64,000 bases of DNA from Nocardia bovistercoris (GTDB taxonomy: Bacteria; Actinomycetota; Actinomycetes; Mycobacteriales; Mycobacteriaceae): positions 248,001 through 312,000 of the forward strand of contig NZ_JADMLG010000007.1 of assembly GCF_015674855.1 (NCBI RefSeq), in the 5' to 3' direction. The notes under the pieces are model-generated. The model made no database searches. It was given only the letters and a program-made list of their open reading frames with translations, and was not told the DNA's origin. Shown here in pieces: positions 1 to 7,452 of the stretch (positions are counted from its first letter, which is position 1; each line of letters opens with the position of its first letter). Made by a program: the position numbers and the translations under genes.

Positions 1-486
1 GATATCGAGACCTTGCAGCGCGATCCGGCCGCGGGCGCGGCCGCCGACGACACCGCCGCCGCGCGCGCGATCGTCGCCGACGAACTCGCCAGATATCTGG
101 CGGGCCAGCGCATGGCCGAGGTGACGCCGACGGTGGCGGCGCTGCGTCAGCGCGCGGCCGAGGTGGTCGAGGCGGAACTGCTGCGGCTGGATTCGCGGCT
201 GCCCGGTTTGGCCGATCCCGAACGCGACGAGGTCGCGCGCACCGTGCGCCGGGTCGTGGACAAACTGCTGCACGCGCCGACCGTGCGGGTCAAGCAGTTG
301 GCCTCGACGCCGGGCGGCGACACCTACGCCGAGGCGTTGCGCGAGTTGTTCGAACTGAAACCCGGTGCGGCGCAAGCGGTTGCGGCGCCGATGGAGATCA
401 GTACGATCTCGGGCGATCCCACCGCCGCGCTCGCCGACGACTTCACCACCGGCCATCCCGGCGCCGAACAGGGGAATCCACGATGA
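1..486 (+). CDS. hemA: Glutamyl-tRNA reductase, C-terminal part (5' truncated by window edge)
   Basis: The reading frame is open from base 1 to a TGA at 484-486, so only the last 161 residues of the protein are in the window. They form the long helical C-terminal dimerisation domain of glutamyl-tRNA reductase, recognisable by the stretch AVAALRQRA-like/ELLRLDSRLPGL and the KQLASTPGGDTYAEALRELFEL end. The enzyme reduces glutamyl-tRNA to glutamate-1-semialdehyde, the first committed step of C5-pathway haem synthesis; the partner aminomutase hemL lies at 7453. The stop overlaps the hemC start (ATGA), so the two are translationally coupled. The catalytic Cys and NADPH domain lie outside the window. 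Confidence 0.93.
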   Translation, partial: DIETLQRDPAAGAAADDTAAARAIVADELARYLAGQRMAEVTPTVAALRQRAAEVVEAELLRLDSRLPGLADPERDEVARTVRRVVDKLLHAPTVRVKQLASTPGGDTYAEALRELFELKPGAAQAVAAPMEISTISGDPTAALADDFTTGHPGAEQGNPR

Positions 487-1514
487 CGGCGCCCCTGGAC
501 GAGACCAACGGGTCGACCGAGCGGGAAGGCAGGCGCTGGCGGATCGGCACGCGCGGCAGCCTGCTTGCGCGCACCCAGTCCGGCACGATCCGCGACGCGC
601 TGATCGCGGCCGGGCACACGGCCGAACTGGTCATCGTGCAGACGCCGGGTGACCGGTCCGCCGAGCCGGTCAAGGACATCGGCGTTGGCGTGTTCACCTC
701 CGCGCTGCGCGAGGAACTGGCCGCGGGGACCATCGATATCGCGGTCCACTCGTACAAGGATCTGCCGACCGCGCCCGACGCTCGTTTCACCATCGCGGCC
801 GTGCCGCAGCGCGAGGACCCGCGTGACGCGCTGGTGGCGCGCGCGGGCATGGTGCTCGGCGAACTGCCTGCGGGCTCGCGGGTCGGCACGTCGGCGCCGC
901 GCCGGTCCGCGCAGTTGGCGGCGCTCGGCCTCGGACTCGACATCGTGCCGCTGCGCGGCAACCTCGACACCAGACTCGCCGCGGTGCGCGACGGCGAACT
1001 CGACGCCGTACTGGTCGCGCGGGCGGGTCTGGCCAGGATCGGCAGACTCGACGCGGTCACCGAGGCGCTCGAACCCGTGCAGATGTTGCCCGCCCCCGCG
1101 CAGGGCGCCCTCGCGGTGGAATGCCGCGCGGGCGACGCGGAGCTGATCGAGGTGCTCGCCGCGCTCGACGATCCCGCCACCCGGGTATCGGTCGAGGCCG
1201 AACGCGCTCTGCTCGCCGAACTGGAGGCCGGATGTTCCGCCCCGGTCGGCGCGCTCGCCGAGGTCGTCGAATCGCTCGACGACGACGGCAGGATCTTCGA
1301 CGAGCTCTCGCTGCGCGGTTGCGCGGCCGCCGTCGACGGATCCGAGGTACTGCGGGCCTCCGTGGTCGGTTCGCCGCGGGATGCGGCCGAACTCGGCCGC
1401 GCGTTGGCCCGCGAACTGGTGGAGCTCGGCGCTCGCGAGCTCCTCACCGCGGAACCGGAGTCGAGTTCCGCCGACGACTTCACCCATCCCAGCCCAATGG
1501 AGAACAGCCGATGA
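483..1514 (+). CDS. hemC: Hydroxymethylbilane synthase (porphobilinogen deaminase)
   Basis: A 343-residue cytoplasmic enzyme that joins four porphobilinogens into hydroxymethylbilane. Visible family features are the N-terminal RIGTRGSLLARTQ segment, VGVFTSALREEL, the HSYKDLP motif, GTSAPRRSAQL and LRGNLDTRL. The dipyrromethane-cofactor cysteine sits in EAGCSAPVG at residue 251. The length is slightly above the usual 310-320 because of a short N-terminal extension and a C-terminal tail. The ATG overlaps the hemA stop and the hemC stop overlaps the next start, giving a tight hemA-hemC-hemD operon like that of mycobacteria. Confidence 0.97.
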   Translation: MTAPLDETNGSTEREGRRWRIGTRGSLLARTQSGTIRDALIAAGHTAELVIVQTPGDRSAEPVKDIGVGVFTSALREELAAGTIDIAVHSYKDLPTAPDARFTIAAVPQREDPRDALVARAGMVLGELPAGSRVGTSAPRRSAQLAALGLGLDIVPLRGNLDTRLAAVRDGELDAVLVARAGLARIGRLDAVTEALEPVQMLPAPAQGALAVECRAGDAELIEVLAALDDPATRVSVEAERALLAELEAGCSAPVGALAEVVESLDDDGRIFDELSLRGCAAAVDGSEVLRASVVGSPRDAAELGRALARELVELGARELLTAEPESSSADDFTHPSPMENSR

Positions 1515-3076
1515 GCAGCCGAGCCACGAAGAAGCACCCCGGTCGGATCCTTTTCGTCGGGTCGGGTCCCGGTGACCCGGCGCTGCTCACCGTGCGCGCA
1601 CGCGAGGTGCTCGGGCGCGCCACGCTGGCCTTCACCGATCCCGATGTGGACAGGGGCGTGCTCGCTCTGATCGGCACGGCGGTCGAGGAGAACGAGGACG
1701 GCACGCGTCCGGTCGACGTGCGTCCCGCGCTCGGTGAACCGGCCGAGGTGGCGAAGACGCTGATCGCGGAGGCGCGCGCCGGACACGACGTGGTGCGGGT
1801 GGTCGCCGGTGATCCGCTGACCACCGACGCGGTCATCAACGAGGTCAACACCGTCACCCGTTCGCACATGGTGTTCGAGGTGTTGCCGGGTCTGCCTTCG
1901 GGTTCGGCGGTCCCGAGTTACGCGGGCATCGCGTTGGGTTCCGGGCACACCGAGGCCGATGTGCGCGGCGAGGTCGACTGGGCGGCCCTGGCCACCGGGC
2001 CCGGTCCGCTGGTGTTGCACGCCACTTCGGGACATCTGGCCGAGACGGCGAGCGCGCTGGTCGAGCACGGCATGGCGCCGCAGACCCCGGTCGCGGTCAC
2101 GGTGCGCGGCACCACCCGCCAGCAGCGCACCATCGAGGCCACCCTCGCCACGCTCAACAGCGCCGCCTCCGAGCTGGTCGGCCCGCTGGTGGTAACCGTC
2201 GGCAAGGTGGTCGCGGCGCGGTCGAAGATGTCGTGGTGGGAGTCGCGCGCGCTGTACGGCTGGACCGTGCTCGTGCCGCGCACCAAGGATCAGGCCGCCG
2301 AGATGAGTGAACGCCTCGTCACGCACGGCGCCATCCCCATGGAGGTGCCGACCATCGCGGTCGAGCCGCCGCGCAGTCCAGCGCAGATGGAGCGCGCGGT
2401 CAAGGGACTGGTGGACGGGCGCTACCAGTGGGTGGTGTTCACCTCGACCAACGCGGTGCGCGCGGTGTGGGAGAAGTTCGCCGAATTCGGTTTGGACGCA
2501 AGGGCTTTCTCCGGCGTGAAGATCGCCTGCGTCGGCGAGGCCACCGCCGACAAGGTGCGCTCCTTCGGCATCAATCCCGAACTGGTGCCGAGCGGTGAAC
2601 AGTCCTCGGAGGGCCTGCTCGCCGACTTCCCGCCCTACGACGACGTTTTCGACCCGGTGAACCGGGTGTTGTTGCCGCGCGCCGACATCGCCACCGAAAC
2701 ACTCGCCGAGGGTCTGCGCGACCGCGGCTGGGAGATCGACGACGTGACCGCCTACCGCACGGTCCGCGCCTCGCCGCCGCCCGCCGAGACCCGCGAGATG
2801 ATCAAGACCGGCGGATTCGACGCGGTGCTGTTCACCTCGTCCTCCACGGTCCGCAATCTCGTCGGCATCGCGGGTAAGCCGCACGCGCGGACCATCGTCG
2901 CCTGCATCGGCCCGAAGACCGCCGAGACGGCCGTCGAATTCGGCCTGCGCGTCGACGTGCAGCCCGAGGTGGCCCAGGTCGGTCCCCTGGTTGAGGCGCT
3001 GGCCGAGCACGCCGCCCGCCTGCGCGCCGAAGGGCTGCTGCCCCCGCCGCGCAAGAAGAGCCGCCGCAGTCGCTAG
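1511..3076 (+). CDS. hemD: Uroporphyrinogen-III synthase fused to an N-terminal SUMT-like methyltransferase domain
   Basis: A 521-residue two-domain protein. Residues about 10-250 have the fold signature of uroporphyrinogen-III C-methyltransferases (FVGSGPGDPALLTVRAREVL, then a GDPLTT segment and VLPGLPSGSAVP); residues about 255-500 are the HemD cyclase (TVLVPRTKDQA, FTSTNAVRAV, CVGEATADKVR, LLPRADIATETLAEGL, TSSSTVRNLVG, CIGPKTAETA). HemD closes hydroxymethylbilane to uroporphyrinogen III. The methyltransferase half lacks the usual FGRGGEE motif after GDP, so its activity is uncertain. The basic tail ends RKKSRRSR. The ATG at 1511 overlaps the hemC stop; longer upstream frames only shadow hemC. 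Confidence 0.93.
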   Translation: MSSRATKKHPGRILFVGSGPGDPALLTVRAREVLGRATLAFTDPDVDRGVLALIGTAVEENEDGTRPVDVRPALGEPAEVAKTLIAEARAGHDVVRVVAGDPLTTDAVINEVNTVTRSHMVFEVLPGLPSGSAVPSYAGIALGSGHTEADVRGEVDWAALATGPGPLVLHATSGHLAETASALVEHGMAPQTPVAVTVRGTTRQQRTIEATLATLNSAASELVGPLVVTVGKVVAARSKMSWWESRALYGWTVLVPRTKDQAAEMSERLVTHGAIPMEVPTIAVEPPRSPAQMERAVKGLVDGRYQWVVFTSTNAVRAVWEKFAEFGLDARAFSGVKIACVGEATADKVRSFGINPELVPSGEQSSEGLLADFPPYDDVFDPVNRVLLPRADIATETLAEGLRDRGWEIDDVTAYRTVRASPPPAETREMIKTGGFDAVLFTSSSTVRNLVGIAGKPHARTIVACIGPKTAETAVEFGLRVDVQPEVAQVGPLVEALAEHAARLRAEGLLPPPRKKSRRSR

Positions 3077-3077
3077 T

Positions 3078-3371
3078 TCAGCGGCTGTAGCGCAGCAGGG
3101 TGCGCACCAGTCGGCAGGTGGCGTCGGACGGCGGGCGGACGCCGACGAGATCGGCTGTGCGGCGGATCTTCTCGTTGCTCGCCTGACTCGGCAGGTAGGT
3201 GCCCGAATCCAGGAGCGCGATGGTGAGCCGCATCGCCTTCAGCCTGCGGTTGTGGGTGACGTACCACTTGCGTGGACGTCCGGCGGGCAGCGGGCGTTTC
3301 CGCAGCGGTACGTAGGGCTCGATGACATCGGACTTCGATGTGGTGGATTTCGATATGGTGGTCGTTGGCAC
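3078..3371 (-). CDS. Small basic protein of unknown function
   Basis: About 97 residues, convergent with hemD and divergent from hemB. I do not recognise the family. The C-terminal half (RRLKAMRLTIALLDSGTYLP, IRRTADLVGVRP, CRLVRTLLRYSR) looks like a compact conserved domain, while the N-terminus is Thr/Ser rich and probably unstructured. I chose the GTG at 3371 because a strong ribosome site (GGGGAGG, plus-strand complement 3378-3385) lies 6 nt upstream. A competing ATG at 3470 in the same frame lies 5 nt after a TATAAT box and would add 33 residues translated straight through a perfect hairpin (3393-3459). Both forms may be made; see findings. Confidence 0.6.
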   Translation of the reverse strand: MPTTTISKSTTSKSDVIEPYVPLRKRPLPAGRPRKWYVTHNRRLKAMRLTIALLDSGTYLPSQASNEKIRRTADLVGVRPPSDATCRLVRTLLRYSR

Positions 3372-3392
3372 GAACGTCCTCCCCTCGCGGTC

Positions 3393-3459
3393 GGGAGCTT
3401 GCCGGTGCGTGATGCTCTGGTGCATGACGCCCTGGTGCACGACGCACCGGCAAGCTCCC
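3393..3459. repeat. Perfect 18-bp inverted repeat with 31-bp loop
   Basis: The left arm 3393-3410 (GGGAGCTTGCCGGTGCGT) is exactly complementary to 3442-3459. The loop holds two near copies of a 15-bp unit (GATGCTCTGGTGCAT and GACGCCCTGGTGCAC). It lies between the TATAAT box at 3476-3481 and the ribosome site of the minus-strand gene, so it would form a strong hairpin early in that gene's leader. There is no T-tract, so it is not a standard terminator. No insertion-sequence genes are associated. Confidence 0.85.
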
Positions 3460-3475
3460 TTCGAACACATCTTCG

Positions 3476-3481
3476 ATTATA
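3476..3481 (-). promoter_or_regulatory. TATAAT -10 box for the small minus-strand gene
   Basis: Read on the minus strand this is a consensus TATAAT, followed after 5 nt by ATG (3470) and after about 7-8 nt by the expected transcription start. No convincing -35 box was seen at 16-18 bp. The transcript would carry the hairpin at 3393-3459 in its first 80 nt. Confidence 0.55.
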
Positions 3482-3589
3482 CCGCGTACCACCGACAGAA
3501 ACCGCTGGCCCGCATGGTTTTCTCGCACCGATAGGCGGCCCGCGCGGGCGGGCGACGGGGTGTCCGGCGGCAGGCGTATCGTGCGAGCC

Positions 3590-4567
3590 ATGACCGGAAC
3601 AGACCGCCCGCGGCGGTTGCGCCGTACTCCCGCCCTGCGCCGCCTGGTGGCCGAAACCACCCTGGAGCCACGGCAATTGGTGTTGCCGATGTTCGTCGCC
3701 GACGGTTTGGACGAAGGGCGGGAGATCGGGTCGATGCCCGGTGTGTTCCAGCATTCGATGGATTCGCTGCGCAAGGCCGCGGTCGACGCGGTCTCGGCGG
3801 GGGTCGGCGGACTCATGCTGTTCGGCGTGCCGTGCCCCGAGGACAAGGACGCGGTCGGCAGTCGGGCCAGTGATCCCGAAGGCATTCTCAATCGCGGCCT
3901 GCGCGCGCTGTCGGAGGAGGTCGGCGACGCCACGGTGGTGATGGCCGACACCTGCCTGGACGAATTCACCGATCACGGGCACTGCGGCGTGCTCTCGGCC
4001 AACGGCGCCGTCGACAACGACGCGACCCTGCACCGCTACGTCGATATGGCGCTCGCCCAGGCCGAGGCGGGCGCCGACCTGCTCGGCACCAGCGGCATGA
4101 TGGACGGCCAGGTCGGGGCCATCCGGCGCGGGCTCGACGCGGTGGGTCGCACCGACACCGGCATCCTCGCCTACGCCGCGAAGTACGCGTCGGCCTTCTA
4201 CGGCCCGTTCCGCGAGGCCGTCGCCTCCACGCTGGAGGGCGACCGGCGCTCCTATCAACAGGATCCGGCCAACCGCAAGGAAGCCATCAGGGAATTGGAG
4301 TTGGATCTGGCCGAGGGCGCCGACATCGTCATGGTGAAACCGGCCATGTCGTACCTGGACATCCTGCGCGATGTGGCCGATCGGTCGAATGTGCCGGTGG
4401 CCGCCTATCAGATCTCCGGCGAGTACGCGATGATCACCGCCGCTGCCGAACGCGGCTGGATCGATCGAAGGGCCGCGATCCTGGAATCGCTGACCGGCAT
4501 CCGCCGGGCGGGCGCCGATATCGTGCTGACCTACTGGGCCGTCGAAGCGGCACACTGGTTATCGTGA
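3590..4567 (+). CDS. hemB: Delta-aminolevulinic acid dehydratase (porphobilinogen synthase)
   Basis: A 325-residue enzyme condensing two 5-aminolevulinate molecules to porphobilinogen. The two Schiff-base lysines are visible: Lys198 in YAAKYASAFYGP and Lys250 in MVKPAMSYLD; GTSGMMDGQVGAIR is also typical. The metal loop reads DTCLDEFTDHGHCG: the first and last cysteines of the zinc-type triad are present but the middle position is Asp, a mixed arrangement. The start ATG at 3590 follows a TATCGT box (3577-3582) by 7 nt, so the message is probably leaderless. The stop overlaps the next GTG, coupling it to a membrane protein as in the Rv0512-Rv0513 pair. Confidence 0.96.
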   Translation: MTGTDRPRRLRRTPALRRLVAETTLEPRQLVLPMFVADGLDEGREIGSMPGVFQHSMDSLRKAAVDAVSAGVGGLMLFGVPCPEDKDAVGSRASDPEGILNRGLRALSEEVGDATVVMADTCLDEFTDHGHCGVLSANGAVDNDATLHRYVDMALAQAEAGADLLGTSGMMDGQVGAIRRGLDAVGRTDTGILAYAAKYASAFYGPFREAVASTLEGDRRSYQQDPANRKEAIRELELDLAEGADIVMVKPAMSYLDILRDVADRSNVPVAAYQISGEYAMITAAAERGWIDRRAAILESLTGIRRAGADIVLTYWAVEAAHWLS

Positions 4568-5091
4568 CAACTATGCAGTACCCCGTCGGCGCAGGTCCGA
4601 CGCCGCGTCCGCCCGTGCCCGAGGACGTCCGCACCGCGCGCCAGCTGTGGTGGGCGGTCGCCGCGTTCGGCGTGGTGCAGTTGACCGCCTCGTTGGTGGT
4701 GGCGAGCGGTCAGCGCGACGAACTCGCCGACGAGGCGTTCGAGACGTTGCGTGCGAGCGATCCGACGGCCACCGAGGCCACCGCCGACCTGATGGTGATC
4801 GGGGTTTTCGGCCTCGCGGCCATCGCGGGTGTGATCATTACCGCGTTTGCTTTGCTGTTCATCCATTTCTTCTGGCGCGGCAAACTGTGGGCGCGCACCC
4901 TGCTGACATTCGTCGGGGTATGGCTGGTCATCATCGGGGTGGCCACGTTGTTCGCGTTGGAGTCGGTGGACGGCATAGCGGCGCTGGTCGCGGGTGGTGC
5001 GGCGATCGTGCAGGGGGTGCTGGCGGGCGGTGCGCTCTATCTCGGTCACCGACCCGATTCGAATGCCTACTTCCTGATGAACCGCCGGTGA
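4564..5091 (+). CDS. Small integral membrane protein, coupled to hemB
   Basis: 175 residues with four predicted membrane segments (about residues 25-43, 75-97, 105-125 and 135-155) after a proline-rich cytoplasmic N-terminus. The first loop is acidic. Position and topology match the uncharacterised Rv0513-type membrane protein that follows hemB in mycobacteria, but I assign no function. The GTG start overlaps the hemB stop (GTGA); a second possible start is the ATG at 4573. Confidence 0.8.
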   Translation: MTTMQYPVGAGPTPRPPVPEDVRTARQLWWAVAAFGVVQLTASLVVASGQRDELADEAFETLRASDPTATEATADLMVIGVFGLAAIAGVIITAFALLFIHFFWRGKLWARTLLTFVGVWLVIIGVATLFALESVDGIAALVAGGAAIVQGVLAGGALYLGHRPDSNAYFLMNRR

Positions 5092-5248
5092 ATGTCCGGC
5101 ATACCGGATGGCCAGTTTGTGGGACGGGCGGTGGCATGTATGGTGAGGGTTGTCACAGTGGACACGGGAACCGGTAGTTGTCGGTCGTACGTTGTTTCGC
5201 GTATCGCGAAGACGTCGTCCGCGGAACTCCGGGGGATCGGAGGCAGCG

Positions 5249-5368
5249 ATGCGAGTGGTGATCCAACAGCCGCAGAGCATTCGGCGGGACTTGATCGTTC
5301 TGAGCCTCCTCATTCTGTTCGGTTTGATCACCGTCGCGGTACTGCTCTTGCCCAGCGTGGTCGGCTGA
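5249..5368 (+). CDS. Single-pass membrane micro-protein (39 aa)
   Basis: A 39-residue frame starting with ATG at 5249, preceded by a good ribosome site (GGAGG, 6 nt away). The sequence has a short polar N-terminus containing QQPQSIRRDL, then one hydrophobic helix ending LLLPSVVG. The same frame stays open back to 5150 but without a ribosome site, so I prefer the short form. Function unknown. It sits between two small membrane-protein genes downstream of hemB. Confidence 0.55.
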   Translation: MRVVIQQPQSIRRDLIVLSLLILFGLITVAVLLLPSVVG

Positions 5369-5414
5369 TCGGCGCCGACACCGCGCGCGGCCCCGCCGCT
5401 GCCGGGAGCGCGCG

Positions 5415-5978
5415 ATGACCGAAACGGTGCGCGAGGATACGATCCTGTTCGCCGAACCGGGCGCACGCTGGCGCTCGGTGGCCTACGGACCGGTGTTGTG
5501 CGCGGCGGTGCTCGTCGCCGAGATCGTTTCCGGCAGTCCGGTGCACTGGTTCGCGCTCATCTTCTGCGGCACGCTCGTCGCCGGATTCGTCTGGCTGCAG
5601 GTGCTCGCCGGACAACGCCACGTCAGCGTCGAACTCACCGAGACGCACCTGCGCGGAGGCACCGAGACGATCCCGCTGAGCACCGTCGCGCAGGTCATGC
5701 CGGAACGCGACGACAACTCCTGGGACGATGAGGACTGGGAATCGGCGCGCGCGCTCGGCGAACTGACCGGCGTACCGCGCCGTCGCACCGGAATCGGGCT
5801 GAAGTTGCGCGACGGCGGCTATGTACAGGCGTGGGCGCGCGACCATCGCGGATTGCGCGCGGCCCTGGAATCCGTACTCGCAGACCCACCGGCTGTCGAT
5901 GCCGCGCCCGCGGACACCGCGCCCGGTGGCGCACCGGAATCCCCCGACCGGCACGACGAGAACGGAGGCGACCGATGA
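5415..5978 (+). CDS. Membrane-associated protein of unknown function
   Basis: 187 residues. Two hydrophobic segments (about 22-40 and 45-65) form a hairpin, followed by a soluble domain with a beta-rich pattern (HVSVELTETHLRGG, TIPLSTVAQVMPE) that resembles small PH-like or DUF3093-type membrane proteins, though I cannot confirm the family. The tail is rich in Ala, Pro and Asp. The stop overlaps the next ATG, so the two are co-translated. Confidence 0.75.
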   Translation: MTETVREDTILFAEPGARWRSVAYGPVLCAAVLVAEIVSGSPVHWFALIFCGTLVAGFVWLQVLAGQRHVSVELTETHLRGGTETIPLSTVAQVMPERDDNSWDDEDWESARALGELTGVPRRRTGIGLKLRDGGYVQAWARDHRGLRAALESVLADPPAVDAAPADTAPGGAPESPDRHDENGGDR

Positions 5979-6238
5979 GGCAAGGCATCGCGGTGGCACT
6001 CGGCGAAGCGGTGATCGTCGTGCTGTGCCTGATCGGCGCGGTCGCGAGTTGGGGCAACGGGACCGTGCACACCTCGTTCGCCCCGAACGGCGACCTGCCC
6101 GCATTCGAGGCGACCCGCTATATCGCCCCGTGGCTGGTCTTGTCGGTATTCCTGGTGACCGTGGCCGGGCTGTGCGCCATGGACGCGGCCGCGCGCGTCG
6201 GCAGGGCCGTATCGCGTGACCGAATCGGTGGTCGGTAG
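5975..6238 (+). CDS. Two-pass membrane protein, Rv0514-like position
   Basis: 87 residues with two hydrophobic helices (about 5-25 and 45-68) joined by an exterior loop, and a basic C-terminus (RVGRAVSRDRIGGR), which predicts both ends inside. The ATG at 5975 overlaps the preceding stop and has a GGAGG site 8 nt upstream. A short two-helix membrane gene two or three places after hemB is also seen in mycobacteria (Rv0514), so the position is conserved; function unknown. Confidence 0.75.
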   Translation: MRQGIAVALGEAVIVVLCLIGAVASWGNGTVHTSFAPNGDLPAFEATRYIAPWLVLSVFLVTVAGLCAMDAAARVGRAVSRDRIGGR

Positions 6239-6329
6239 GCGCCTACCCGACAGCGCCGCAACTCGGTCGGGCATTTCCCCGCCGGCTCGCCGTACGGTAT
6301 CGGCACATGGTGCGTGGTGTTCGGTTTCG

Positions 6330-6527
6330 GTGTGGCGGACCCGGGAATGTCCGCTGAAGGCAGTGGTTCTCGGTGTCGCCGTCTGCGGGCTGATCGGCGC
6401 GGGACCCGCTGCGGCAGCGGATGATTCGGCCCGCGCACCGGTCGTCGACCCGGTTCCGGGGCTGCTCGGGATCGTGCCGTGTCTGATCACCACCGGTTCG
6501 GCCATGTTCTGCGTGGGAATCACCTGA
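6330..6527 (+). CDS. Small secreted protein with two cysteines
   Basis: About 65 residues. A signal peptide (hydrophobic VVLGVAVCGLIGAG followed by PAAAADD, probable cleavage after the last Ala) leads to a mature peptide of about 35 residues ending with a C-x9-C pair (PCLITTGSAMFC). The start is uncertain: GTG at 6330 gives a normal basic n-region; GTG at 6363 is also possible. It resembles the next gene in size, signal peptide and spaced cysteines, suggesting tandem paralogues. Function unknown. Confidence 0.5.
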   Translation: MWRTRECPLKAVVLGVAVCGLIGAGPAAAADDSARAPVVDPVPGLLGIVPCLITTGSAMFCVGIT

Positions 6528-6637
6528 TCGCGAGTCGGACCGTAACGGCGGTGGGGATTGCGCCGACATCGGGGTGACGGTTGGGCCGTTGGGGTTCGAC
6601 TGTGGCTCAAGATATTTCGATCGAAAGGTGCGCATCC

Positions 6638-6856
6638 GTGCGATTCATGACCGCGAAGTTCGGTATCGGTCTGACGGTGGCGGCGGCCGCTGTCGTCTTC
6701 TCCGCCGGTCCGGTCGCGGCCGAACCGAACGACCTGTCGACACGCGCGTCCGCCGAACAGGTGCTGCTCCCCGAGAGCGGTTCGGCGGGCGTCTACAACA
6801 ACCTCATGTGCTGGCTGCACACGATTTCGGCGGACGTGCCGTGCATGTGGACCTGA
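6638..6856 (+). CDS. Small secreted protein with two cysteines (paralogue of upstream gene)
   Basis: 72 residues from GTG at 6638 (AAAGG site 9 nt upstream) or 69 from the ATG at 6647. There is a clear signal peptide ending GPVAAEP, then a mature peptide of about 45 residues finishing with a C-x10-C pair (MCWLHTISADVPCM). Size, Ala-rich signal, and terminal cysteine pair echo the neighbour at 6330. One intramolecular disulphide in the exported peptide is plausible. I do not recognise a family. Confidence 0.65.
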   Translation: MRFMTAKFGIGLTVAAAAVVFSAGPVAAEPNDLSTRASAEQVLLPESGSAGVYNNLMCWLHTISADVPCMWT

Positions 6857-6878
6857 CGAGCGTTCCGATCCGAACCGG

Positions 6879-7271
6879 TCAGTTCGTCCAGTTCTGGTAG
6901 ATGTCGAGGACGCGGCCGTCGCGGGTGCCAGGGGCGTTGAGGTAGACGGTGATCGAGCCGTCGGGATGGGTCGCGGCCTCGGAGATGACCTGCCGCAACG
7001 AGGCGTGCACGCCGCCTTCGTCGTCGCGGTAGATCTGGGTGTCGCTGTGCAGGCCCGCGCCGATCCGGCTCAGCGGCACCACCATCGTGATCAGCGCGGG
7101 GATCGGGCCGCCCCCGATTCGGGCGGTCTCCTCGTGGCTGAGTCGCAGTCCTACGCGTCCCTGGGCCGGATCGGCGACCGGTTCGGCGGCGTTGGCGTTC
7201 GCGCCGAGTGCGAAGATCGCGGCGGTCGCGATGCCGATCGCGAGGGTGACGGTTCTGACGGCGATCCCCAT
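6879..7271 (-). CDS. Secreted protein of unknown function
   Basis: 130 residues. The ATG at 7271 has a GAGGAG ribosome site 7 nt upstream. A signal peptide (VTLAIGIATAAIFALG, cleavage around ANANA-AEP) precedes a mature domain of about 100 residues without cysteines. Within it RVGLRLSHEETARIGGGPIP and a C-terminal half with SITVYLNAPG suggest a small mixed alpha/beta fold. Convergent with the small secreted gene at 6638 and divergent from hemL. Function unknown. Confidence 0.75.
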   Translation of the reverse strand: MGIAVRTVTLAIGIATAAIFALGANANAAEPVADPAQGRVGLRLSHEETARIGGGPIPALITMVVPLSRIGAGLHSDTQIYRDDEGGVHASLRQVISEAATHPDGSITVYLNAPGTRDGRVLDIYQNWTN

Positions 7272-7452
7272 GACTGCGCTCCTCGGTGCGTGCGGATGCG
7301 ATGACTCACAGAGAGTACGCACGCGAAACTCGCAGGTCACCGATATCGCGGTGATTGGCGGCGCGTGTTGCCGACGGTGGTCGCTGCGGTGTGCATCACT
7401 CCACTACACCCTGTCGTCGACTCGTTGTCCCGGTGCTGACAGACTGGAGGCC

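Noticed and set aside
443..3010. Long open minus-strand frame of about 855 codons opposite hemC and hemD
   Set aside because: It is antisense to two genes with clear domain motifs; its translation is rich in Arg, His and Gly with no recognisable domain, as expected for shadows in high-GC DNA.
3393..3459. Possible shared origin of this hairpin loop with the mgtA array (both contain CTGGTGC words)
   Set aside because: The unit lengths differ (15 versus 18 bp) and the shared word is short and GC-typical, so chance similarity is sufficient.
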